IMG/VR virus record: IMGVR_UViG_3300008459_000526
Coordinates: 1 to 20,555 of that record
Origin: a virus
Length of the DNA stretch: 20,555 nt
Direction: 5' to 3' (one strand)
Of the stretch, positions 1 through 5,365 are shown in pieces. The number at the start of each line of letters is the position of its first letter. The stretch's first letter is position 1. Position numbers and translations under genes: made by a program. The notes below the pieces were generated by a model, which saw only the letters and a list, made by a program, of their open reading frames with translations, was not told the origin of the DNA and did no database searches.

Positions 1-131
1 TCATCAAAATAGCCAGAACAACGGAAACCATCTACATTTACATGCTTTCCACGGCCAATAATAAGTTTCATACCGTATTCTGCGAGATGTTGCCTCACAA
101 ATTTTACGAACTGACGATTGCTCTGAGCCAT
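1..131 (-). CDS. Hypothetical protein, N-terminal part (runs off the left edge)
   Basis: The first 43 codons of a minus-strand gene are present; the rest lies beyond the window. The ATG at 131-129 is preceded by a strong Shine-Dalgarno sequence, GAGGAGG (minus strand 142-136), with a 4-nt spacer, which fixes the start. The visible protein is basic, begins MAQSNRQFVKFVRQHL, and contains GRGKHVNVDGF followed by one cysteine and a GYF motif. I do not recognise the family. It is divergent from the PAP2 gene at 174, with 42 nt between the two starts. A weak late-promoter-like GCTAAATA lies on the minus strand at 158-151. That the reading frame is a gene is likely; its function is unknown. Confidence 0.7.
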   Translation of the reverse strand, partial: MAQSNRQFVKFVRQHLAEYGMKLIIGRGKHVNVDGFRCSGYFD

Positions 132-160
132 AGGGCCTCCTCAGTCAACAATATTTAGCA

Positions 161-168
161 TATAGATA
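161..168 (+). promoter_or_regulatory. Late-promoter-like box TATAGATA upstream of the PAP2 gene
   Basis: TATAGATA matches the T4 late -10 consensus TATAAATA at seven of eight positions. Five nucleotides separate it from the ATG at 174. With T4 geometry (box at about -13 to -6) transcription would start at the A of the ATG. No Shine-Dalgarno sequence is present. The same spacing recurs at 7017, 7050, 11406 and 13933, which raises confidence in this variant box. Confidence 0.5.
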
Positions 169-173
169 TTAAT

Positions 174-860
174 ATGTCAAACAATAGGTATAATACCCCA
201 GATAGTGCCATTGACACAATAGTTTATGGCGATCTGTTGTATGATGATAAATCTAAAATAACTTGTGCAGATCCGATTATTGGTTATTTTTTTGCCACGG
301 GGATAATAAACCAATTTTTTGCAATGAAACCTCCAAAAAATTCAAGTGAACAAACTATAAATGAGCTTTTATTTTTAGAAAGAGTGACTGCCAATGCAAA
401 TGAACAAGAAATTGAGTTTGCAACAAATGCAGAAATATCAGAAAAGAAATTATATTCAGAGTTTTGTAAAACCGTGCTAAATTTAAATTTTGGAGAAACC
501 GTATTTACAAAAATTTTTAAACAAACTGATCCAATTTTGATGTTGTTGAAAAATCATCACAACAGACCAAGACCATATCAGCTGGCTCCATACTTTAACA
601 TTCAAATAAGGTTTAGCGTACCTACAGATGCTTTTCATCCAGCATATCCATCTGGACATGCTTTTGATTCTTATATTGTTTCTTCAATATTAAAATCAAT
701 TAAACCAAACTTTGCAGAAGAAATTGATAATTTTTGCCAAAGAATGGCAAACAGCAGATTTGTTGCCGGGGTTCACTATCCAAGCGATAATGTAATATCA
801 AAAAAGCTTGCCGATACGATCATTTCACACAATTTGATTAAATTGCCAAAAAAGATTTGA
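174..860 (+). CDS. PAP2-superfamily acid phosphatase
   Basis: A 228-residue protein carrying the complete catalytic signature of the PAP2 / vanadium haloperoxidase superfamily. Motif 1 is K-x6-RP (K126, R133-P134), motif 2 is PSGH (159-162), and motif 3 is SR-x5-H-x3-D (S194, R195, H201, D205). In this family the second histidine (H201 here) forms the phosphoenzyme and H162 is the general acid. Substrates of the family range from phosphatidic acid and undecaprenyl pyrophosphate to soluble phosphomonoesters, so the substrate cannot be named. There is no signal peptide and no multi-pass membrane topology; one mildly hydrophobic stretch lies at about 34-51. That favours a soluble enzyme. It is preceded by a late-type box and no ribosome-binding site, so expression late in infection is inferred. 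The superfamily call is firm; the role is not known. Confidence 0.88.
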   Translation: MSNNRYNTPDSAIDTIVYGDLLYDDKSKITCADPIIGYFFATGIINQFFAMKPPKNSSEQTINELLFLERVTANANEQEIEFATNAEISEKKLYSEFCKTVLNLNFGETVFTKIFKQTDPILMLLKNHHNRPRPYQLAPYFNIQIRFSVPTDAFHPAYPSGHAFDSYIVSSILKSIKPNFAEEIDNFCQRMANSRFVAGVHYPSDNVISKKLADTIISHNLIKLPKKI

Positions 861-884
861 CAGAGTCAATTTAGCGTCTATAGT
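857..884 (+). promoter_or_regulatory. Sigma70-like promoter of the winged-helix gene
   Basis: A perfect -35 TTGACA at 857-862, a 16-nt spacer and a -10 TATAGT at 879-884. The -35 box overlaps the TGA stop of the PAP2 gene. The predicted start near 891 leaves a leader of about 24 nt that contains the AAAGGAA ribosome-binding site of the gene at 915. The arrangement is nearly the same as that before gp32. Confidence 0.7.
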
Positions 885-914
885 ATGGCCGTCTCTTTTA
901 TAGAAAGGAACCAT

Positions 915-1151
915 ATGGAGATTACTACAGTTGACCGTCCTACGAAGATTCAGAGAGTTTTTGATTATATGCGTGGAGGCGCTACCCTCACTGCCGGTGA
1001 GGCCCGTAAGCGTTTTCGTGTGAGCAACATGCGTGCAACGATGCACGACCTTCGTGAGGCTTTTGATCGGTTTGACATGAACTACACGGTTAGCCGTGAG
1101 ACCCGCAACGGTCGTTCTTACTACAGAATCGTTCGCAACCGAAGCCGTTAA
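915..1151 (+). CDS. Small winged-helix / helix-turn-helix DNA-binding protein
   Basis: A 78-residue basic protein. Residues about 10-48 read as a compact helix-turn-helix: an N-terminal helix (KIQRVFDYM), the turn-helix LTAGEARKRF, and a probable recognition helix VSNMRATMHDLREAF. A basic beta-hairpin follows (NGRSYYRIVRNRSR), as in small winged-helix domains. The ATG at 915 is chosen over an in-frame start at 885 because AAAGGAA (904-910) lies correctly before it and the predicted transcript starts near 891. The gene has its own sigma70-like promoter and terminator, so it is a one-gene transcription unit probably expressed early by host polymerase. It is visibly richer in G+C than the structural genes. 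A regulatory role is inferred; the target is unknown. Confidence 0.75.
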   Translation: MEITTVDRPTKIQRVFDYMRGGATLTAGEARKRFRVSNMRATMHDLREAFDRFDMNYTVSRETRNGRSYYRIVRNRSR

Positions 1152-1170
1152 AACTCTCCGGTTTATTTTG

Positions 1171-1199
1171 AAAAACCCCGCCGAAAGGTGGGGTTTTTT
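1171..1199. terminator. Bidirectional intrinsic terminator between convergent genes
   Basis: Stem CCCCGCC (1176-1182) pairs with GGTGGGG (1187-1193), with one G-T wobble, around a GAAA loop (1183-1186). It is flanked by A5 on the left and T6 on the right, so it has a U-tract on both strands. It ends the winged-helix gene (stop at 1151) and the minus-strand gene that ends at 1198. The TAA of that minus-strand gene is formed by the T-run plus the following A. Confidence 0.9.
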
Positions 1200-2514
1200 A
1201 ATTTACAATTATAGTTAATCCAATTACTACTTGCCCAACCAATTCTAAAAATATCTTTCTTGGGCTAGTCGATGTTTTTGTATAAAAAATTCCAGATTGA
1301 TCGAAACCGGGAACACCTATTAAGTAATAATTTTCTGTCATCAAAATAGATTTTTGTTCATCGACATAGGCGTTTATAGAAAAACCTTTTAAGGTTGGAT
1401 GACTCAAATCAATTTTAAATCCATTGTCAATAGTAAAAGATACTTCGCTGGTTATCTGTATGCTGTCGTTTCCTTGAGCATTGGATTTCAATTGGTAGAT
1501 GTAATTTGGCGTAAAGTTTCCTTGGCCATCAAAAGAACCGTTTAATATTTCTTCAATGAACAAAAATATTGCCGCATCATAAAGTATCGTCTTGTCAGCA
1601 GATGCTGCATTGAATCCATTGTCTGTAAGCCTAGAGCAATATAGGCATGGTATCCATTGAGTCGTGTACGTAGAATTTTCAAACTGGCTTCTTAAAAATG
1701 CCTGAAGCTGATTTTGATTTTCAAAACATTGAATTTGGTTGCCAGAAGAATCATACACAACGTAGCAGCCTAAATTTTTTCTGCTCTTTGAAAGAATTTC
1801 TGGATTTGAGTCACCACGCAAATAATGAGTTATTGTAGACTCGGTTGTGCTCCGGTCTTCATTTTGAAGCGTTGTGTTTGTGTACAGAAGTTCTCTGTTG
1901 TCTTTTAATTTTATTGTGGAATTTACAACCAATTTTCCAGAGTTTAACGTGGATCCTGTTATTTCCACGTATTCTTCTTTTCCAAATTCCGAACCCACTG
2001 TTCCAAGATTTATAAAAGATTTTCCGGTATTGGAAGTGAGGTTATTTTGAATATAATTTGAAGCAGTCGAGCCACCAACATAAACTGTGGTGAACTGTGG
2101 TGAATCGGTAAAATTTATATTTTTATAAAATTTGTAATTATTCTGGTAAGTAAACCCAGATACGATTCCACCGATTATGATTCTATTATCACCTGTAAGG
2201 CTTTCTAATGAAAAAACTCCAGCAGGATCTAAAGTCAATTCATAGTCTGCATCATAATATTCGCTGTTTGTAAATTGAAAAGTTGTTCCAACTGGAGTGG
2301 ATTCAAACAATTTTATCAAATATGTAAGATCTGATATACTTTCAGTTCCTGTATAGTCAATAAAACAGCTATTACCTATTATAGAGACATTTGGTTTTGA
2401 ATCCATGTACCCTTGCGTGAAGCAGGGGTCGTAGGTAGAACCATACAACTTTACACCATAATTTAATAGTGTCTTTGCCGCGTTTAATGCATATTTCGAG
2501 GCATATGAATACAT
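1198..2514 (-). CDS. Hypothetical virion-type protein, 438 residues
   Basis: A 438-residue protein that I do not recognise. It is rich in Asn, Ser, Thr, Tyr and Ile with few charged runs, a composition typical of beta-rich phage structural proteins. Visible points are an N-terminal amphipathic helix (about 5-20), Cys31 and Cys50 flanking a GYMDSKPNVS segment, a second cysteine pair in the CLYCSRL motif in the C-terminal half, and a hydrophobic C-terminus ending GQVVIGLTIIVN. The start lies 1 nt after the stop of the gene at 2516-3463, and no ribosome-binding site is visible. Translational coupling with that fibre-like gene is likely. The context points to a tail fibre, adhesin or accessory baseplate protein (inference). 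The stop codon lies inside the terminator T-run. Confidence 0.7.
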   Translation of the reverse strand: MYSYASKYALNAAKTLLNYGVKLYGSTYDPCFTQGYMDSKPNVSIIGNSCFIDYTGTESISDLTYLIKLFESTPVGTTFQFTNSEYYDADYELTLDPAGVFSLESLTGDNRIIIGGIVSGFTYQNNYKFYKNINFTDSPQFTTVYVGGSTASNYIQNNLTSNTGKSFINLGTVGSEFGKEEYVEITGSTLNSGKLVVNSTIKLKDNRELLYTNTTLQNEDRSTTESTITHYLRGDSNPEILSKSRKNLGCYVVYDSSGNQIQCFENQNQLQAFLRSQFENSTYTTQWIPCLYCSRLTDNGFNAASADKTILYDAAIFLFIEEILNGSFDGQGNFTPNYIYQLKSNAQGNDSIQITSEVSFTIDNGFKIDLSHPTLKGFSINAYVDEQKSILMTENYYLIGVPGFDQSGIFYTKTSTSPRKIFLELVGQVVIGLTIIVN

Positions 2515-2515
2515 T

Positions 2516-3463
2516 TTATGAAGCCATGTATGTTATGACTTGAGTTCCCGTATTTGATATTGCATAAACTTTGTTTGTGTTTTGAATATCCAAGAAAATA
2601 TTTTCTCCTGGATCCAAAGCATATCCAAACGAAGAGCCGATAAGACCTGATGTATTTCCGACGTACACGAAGTCCGTGTTTGTGGAGAGTGCCTTGATAT
2701 TGATTCCTGCCAAGCAGGTATACCCAGCAGAATCCATTTGAGAAACTGCGGCTGATGTCGGGGCAACGCGGCCTGTCTTCAAAGCAGTTGGGCGTCCAAC
2801 TCCAAGAGCAGTAAAGTCAGTACGAAGACCAACTATTTGACCATAGATGGCTGTAATTCCATTGGTTATATCGGTATTGCTGATCCCAACTGTGTTGCCT
2901 ACGGTTACATTTACCGCCGTAGCACCCGAAATACCGGCTACAAGGACTGTAGAAGGAATGGTGGCCTCAAAGGTGGCTCCGGTGATGTTTACCTTAAGTG
3001 CGTCACCAACAGTGCCTATGTTCCATCCTGTGGCTCCTACTAGCTTTACTGGCAGGAAGGTTGCGCCAGATGGGCCATACACCGATACGGAATCCGATGT
3101 CGTGTATAGGCGACCACCTGTAACTTCAACTTGTGAACCTGTAAAGGTTCTTACATAAACCGGGGATGCGGTGGAACCTGTGGCTATTATGGTACCGCTT
3201 ACTGGAAGGGGGTATCCACCACCAGTGCCTTGGACTGAAATTAACCCGCTGAACCCAGAAATACTGGCAGTCAAACCACCGGCAACCGTAACTGGCAGCG
3301 GATTGCTGCTCGAAACCAAGGTGTTGACCCCGGTTATACCAAAAGCTGCTTTAAAGATTTGGTAGTGTGCCGTAATACCCGCAAACTGACCTACGTCGGT
3401 AGCTATTGCGGCTGTTAGTCCTGCTGTTTCGATAATGATGTTTTCGTTGTTATCCGAGGCCAT
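2516..3463 (-). CDS. Beta-repeat virion protein (fibre or capsid decoration type)
   Basis: A 315-residue protein of low complexity, dominated by Gly, Thr, Val, Ser and Ala. Residues about 50-200 carry short degenerate strand repeats of the type PLPVTVAGG, YPLPVSGTI, FLPVKLVG, ALKVNITG and AVNVTVGN. A distinct C-terminal domain (about 248-315) begins CLAGINIKALSTNTDFVYVGN, continues with a GYALDPGENIFLDI turn and ends VITYMAS. That pattern is common at the C-terminus of phage fibre or decoration proteins. The ATG at 3463 has a good ribosome-binding site (AGGAAA) and an upstream late-type box. Its codons are clearly richer in G and C than those of its neighbours. A virion role is inferred from the composition; the exact location on the particle is unknown. 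Confidence 0.75.
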   Translation of the reverse strand: MASDNNENIIIETAGLTAAIATDVGQFAGITAHYQIFKAAFGITGVNTLVSSSNPLPVTVAGGLTASISGFSGLISVQGTGGGYPLPVSGTIIATGSTASPVYVRTFTGSQVEVTGGRLYTTSDSVSVYGPSGATFLPVKLVGATGWNIGTVGDALKVNITGATFEATIPSTVLVAGISGATAVNVTVGNTVGISNTDITNGITAIYGQIVGLRTDFTALGVGRPTALKTGRVAPTSAAVSQMDSAGYTCLAGINIKALSTNTDFVYVGNTSGLIGSSFGYALDPGENIFLDIQNTNKVYAISNTGTQVITYMAS

Positions 3464-3472
3464 TTGGTTTCC

Positions 3473-3480
3473 TATAAATA
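3473..3480 (+). promoter_or_regulatory. Exact TATAAATA on the plus strand, possible late promoter for gp33
   Basis: A perfect match to the T4 late promoter core, pointing toward gp33. The predicted start at about 3486 would leave a leader of about 67 nt before the ATG at 3553. The box overlaps the 5' leader of the divergent minus-strand gene, so it could be fortuitous. Confidence 0.35.
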
Positions 3481-3499
3481 GTTCTAGAATATTTAGAAC
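3481..3499. repeat. Inverted repeat in the divergent intergenic region
   Basis: GTTCTA (3481-3486) and TAGAAC (3494-3499) form a perfect 6-bp inverted repeat around a 7-nt centre. It abuts the plus-strand TATAAATA and contains the minus-strand TCTAAATA, so it lies where transcription of both directions would begin. It could be an operator or a small mRNA hairpin. Confidence 0.45.
3490..3497 (-). promoter_or_regulatory. Late-promoter-like TCTAAATA for the minus-strand virion genes
   Basis: TCTAAATA on the minus strand differs from the T4 late consensus at one position. T4 spacing puts the start near 3484 and gives a 20-nt leader that contains the AGGAAA ribosome-binding site before the ATG at 3463. 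This is a conventional leader, unlike the leaderless arrangement at other late genes here. Confidence 0.4.
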
Positions 3500-3509
3500 G
3501 TTTAGATAA

Positions 3510-3537
3510 TTGCTTATTTTATTAAACGTGTTATTAT
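3510..3537 (+). promoter_or_regulatory. Possible sigma70-like promoter of gp33
   Basis: TTGCTT (3510-3515), a 16-nt spacer and TATTAT (3532-3537). The spacer length equals that of the promoters at 857 and 3779. The -35 box is weaker. Transcription would start near 3543, only about 10 nt before the gp33 ATG. Confidence 0.35.
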
Positions 3538-3552
3538 AAGTGTGAGATCAAC

Positions 3553-3786
3553 ATGTATATAGACGATAGTGCTAAAGAAAAATTTTCAACAAAAGTATTA
3601 GAAAGAGTCACAAAAACAAAACTTTCCTTTATGGATTGTGTTTTGGAACTGGCAGATGAGATGGGGTTAGATCCCGTTGCTGCCGGAAAACTCTTAACAA
3701 GACCAATAATAGAAAAAATTGAAGAAGAAGGAAAAAGAAAAAATATTCTAAAAAAATCAAAATCGGAAAAACTTCCGATTGACTGA
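3553..3786 (+). CDS. gp33: Late transcription coactivator, T4 gp33-like
   Basis: A 77-residue charged helical protein. In T4, gp33 binds the RNA polymerase beta-flap and ties the sliding clamp to late promoters together with the sigma-like gp55. The central part (about residues 24-60: SFMDCVLELADEMGLDP, then a PIIEKIEEEG helix) matches the pattern I know from gp33 proteins of T4-like marine phages. The short hydrophobic C-terminal tail (KLPID) is in the place of the clamp-binding tip. T4 gene 33 lies close to gene 32, with gene 59 between them; here 33 is directly upstream of 32, 60 nt apart, with no gene 59. No strong ribosome-binding site precedes the ATG. The assignment rests on pattern and synteny, as the protein is short. 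If correct, it explains the TATAAATA boxes elsewhere in the window. Confidence 0.75.
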   Translation: MYIDDSAKEKFSTKVLERVTKTKLSFMDCVLELADEMGLDPVAAGKLLTRPIIEKIEEEGKRKNILKKSKSEKLPID

Positions 3787-3806
3787 TCGTGGATGGAGAC
3801 TATACT
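3779..3806 (+). promoter_or_regulatory. Sigma70-like promoter of gp32
   Basis: TTGACT (3779-3784), a 16-nt spacer and TATACT (3801-3806). As at 857, the -35 box overlaps the stop region of the preceding gene. The predicted start near 3813 gives a leader of about 34 nt with a hairpin. Early or middle expression by host-type polymerase is inferred. Confidence 0.65.
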
Positions 3807-3819
3807 AACAAAAGAAAGG

Positions 3820-3836
3820 CCGAGGTAGATCCTCGG
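3820..3836 (+). promoter_or_regulatory. Hairpin in the gp32 mRNA leader
   Basis: CCGAGG, loop TAGAT, CCTCGG: a perfect 6-bp stem with a 5-nt loop, ending 10 nt before the gp32 ATG. The only GAGG of the leader is buried in the stem and no other Shine-Dalgarno sequence is present. T4 gp32 represses its own mRNA through a structured leader element, so this is a candidate translational operator (inference). Confidence 0.55.
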
Positions 3837-3846
3837 GCAAATTACT

Positions 3847-4701
3847 ATGGCAAATTTTTCAGATTTTAAAAAGAAGAGTAAGAATTCAGTAGCATCTTTG
3901 ACAGAACGCCTTGACAAACTTTCTTCCAAGGAAAGTTACAAGGATGACCGCATTTGGAAGCCCGGTATCGATAAGGCTGGAAACGGTTACGCCGTAATTC
4001 GTTTTCTTCCCGAGATCGATGGCGAGGATAGCCCATTCGTGGCTGTGTATAGCCATACATTCAAGGGCAAGGGTGGTTGGCTGTATGAAAACTGCCCAAC
4101 TACGATTGGTGAAAAGTGCCCGATCTGTGCAGCAAACACAGAACTTTGGAACAGTGGTATCGAAGACGACAAAAACATTGCTCGTCAGAGAAAGCGTAAG
4201 CTGACTTATGTTTCAAATATTTTGGTTCTTGAAGATCCTGCCAATCCGGAGAACAAGGGAAAGGTTTTCCTTTATCAGTACGGTACAAAGATCTTCCAAA
4301 AGATTCAGGGCCTTGCTCATCCAGAGTTCCAGGATGAGGTTGCCGTCGATCCATTTAACTTTTGGACCGGAGCAGATTTTAAGATTAAAATTCGCAATGT
4401 AGGTGGTTATGTTAACTACGACAGAAGCGAGTTTGCAACTCCTGCCCCACTGTTTGGTGGAGATGACAAGAAGCTTGAAGAGATTTGGAAGAAGCAGTAT
4501 CCTCTAAAGCCATTCATCGACAAGAGCCAGTTCAAGAGCCTTGATGAGCTCAAGGAACGGTTCAAAAAGGCTGTTGGCGATGACATTCGTTCTCAGTTTA
4601 CTGAGACCAAAAACATTGAGGATGATGTGGAATCACCCACCATCACTGATGTTGAGGAAAAAGATCCTCTTCAATATTTCTCCGAAATGGAGAATGATTG
4701 A
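3847..4701 (+). CDS. gp32: Single-stranded DNA-binding protein, T4 gp32
   Basis: A 284-residue protein (T4 gp32 has 301). It coats single-stranded DNA at the phage replication fork and in recombination. Residues 8-13 (KKKSKN) occupy the place of the basic LAST motif used for cooperative filament formation. The core has the structural zinc site H70-x12-C83-x7-C91-x2-C94; the H-x12-C spacing is the same as in T4, and WLYENCP and CPICA are typical. A core rich in aromatic and basic residues follows (about 110-220). The C-terminal tail from about 257 is acidic and ends in EMEND, as expected for the segment that recruits replication partners. The gene has its own sigma70-like promoter, a leader hairpin and a terminator. 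Its codon use is richer in G+C than that of the surrounding late genes. Confidence 0.97.
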   Translation: MANFSDFKKKSKNSVASLTERLDKLSSKESYKDDRIWKPGIDKAGNGYAVIRFLPEIDGEDSPFVAVYSHTFKGKGGWLYENCPTTIGEKCPICAANTELWNSGIEDDKNIARQRKRKLTYVSNILVLEDPANPENKGKVFLYQYGTKIFQKIQGLAHPEFQDEVAVDPFNFWTGADFKIKIRNVGGYVNYDRSEFATPAPLFGGDDKKLEEIWKKQYPLKPFIDKSQFKSLDELKERFKKAVGDDIRSQFTETKNIEDDVESPTITDVEEKDPLQYFSEMEND

Positions 4702-4702
4702 G

Positions 4703-4729
4703 AAAAGCCCCCGAAAGGGGGCTTTTTTT
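4703..4729. terminator. Bidirectional intrinsic terminator after gp32
   Basis: GCCCCC (4707-4712) pairs with GGGGGC (4717-4722) around a GAAA loop. It is flanked by A4 on the left and T7 on the right, and A-T pairing extends the stem to 10 bp. It ends gp32 (stop at 4701) and the minus-strand operon, whose last gene takes its TAA stop from the T-run at 4730-4728. The design is the same as that of the terminator at 1171-1199. Confidence 0.93.
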
Positions 4730-5168
4730 ATGACCACTCTATCGGTTGGCTTACCCTTGACTCTTCTTTGTTGAAGAATAAAAATCCAGAGGAAAACGAT
4801 GTTCGCTGTTCCGTGAATGATTTGGGGTCTGGATTTTTATTTGCCAAAGCAGAAACTATTTTATACAAATTTTGTATTGAAGGATTTACACTTTTGTCTA
4901 CCACATCTTTTAAAGTAGACATCTCTTTTTTGAATAATTCTATTTCTTCTGGTGGATTTAATTTTACAGATTCGGGCGATTTGTTCTGCCCGACCATAAA
5001 ATTAGAATCATCTAGTTGTGTTGCAGTAGTTGTTTTATCGGAATCTTCATACTCAACATCTCCTATGGATGAATTTTCCTGAGATTCTTCAGAAAGCAAA
5101 TCTGCTGGGTCTATCAAATAATTTTGACTTATTTGTTCAGCTTGTACGTTTTTTTCTTCTTCTGCCAT
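4728..5168 (-). CDS. Acidic hypothetical protein, last gene of the minus-strand late operon
   Basis: A 146-residue acidic protein I do not recognise. The N-terminal third is rich in Glu, Asp, Ser and Gln and looks disordered. Residues about 74-112 form a likely helical segment (EEIELFKKEMSTLKDVVDKS). The C-terminus has GFLFFNKEE and ends PIEWS. Its ATG overlaps the TAA of the frameshift extension (TAATG at 5170-5166), so translation is probably coupled to the chaperone frame. In P2-type tails the gene after gpE/E' encodes the tape measure; this protein is far too short for that. It may be an assembly or scaffold partner (inference only). Confidence 0.6.
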   Translation of the reverse strand: MAEEEKNVQAEQISQNYLIDPADLLSEESQENSSIGDVEYEDSDKTTTATQLDDSNFMVGQNKSPESVKLNPPEEIELFKKEMSTLKDVVDKSVNPSIQNLYKIVSALANKNPDPKSFTEQRTSFSSGFLFFNKEESRVSQPIEWS

Positions 5169-5365
5169 TAGTGATTAAAGAATCCTCTGGAGTTTATTTT
5201 TTTATCCATCTCGATTTGCTTTTGCTCCGCTAGCAAACTGATGTAAATTTCTCTTTCCCAAAAAAACATGTTTTCCAATTCCGATAAAGACCACTTGTAA
5301 TGATTTACCAATGAAAAATTTGTTTTGTAAAAATCTATCAGATCTACGAAGTTTGAAGCAAGGTA
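5168..5365 (-). CDS. -1 frame extension of the gp26/gp51-like chaperone (E'-like domain)
   Basis: This is a 65-codon reading frame, open from the T7 slip site to TAA at 5170-5168, in the -1 frame relative to the upstream gene. After the slip it reads YLASNFVDLIDFYKTNFSL, then a helical segment with HYKWSLSELENMFFWERE followed by IYISLLAEQKQ. The pattern of S-L-S-E-L-E followed by a WEREIY-like motif and a helix is what I associate with the C-terminal part of gp26/gp51-type and gpE'-type tail chaperones. No ATG, GTG or TTG with a ribosome-binding site exists in this frame near its beginning, so independent initiation is unlikely. A frameshift would give a fused product of about 283 residues. 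The otherwise gene-free 5171-5343 stretch is fully explained by this frame. Confidence 0.78.
   Translation of the reverse strand, partial: YLASNFVDLIDFYKTNFSLVNHYKWSLSELENMFFWEREIYISLLAEQKQIEMDKKINSRGFFNH

Noticed and set aside
2837-3365. Open frames on the plus strand opposite the strand-repeat virion gene
   Set aside because: They are Val/Pro/Thr-rich mirror images of the Gly/Thr/Val-rich coding sequence, without ribosome-binding sites or recognisable motifs.
3534-3929. 131-codon minus-strand frame opposite gp33 and the gp32 start
   Set aside because: It runs antisense to two well supported genes and their promoter, has Ser/Phe-rich shadow composition and no ribosome-binding site.
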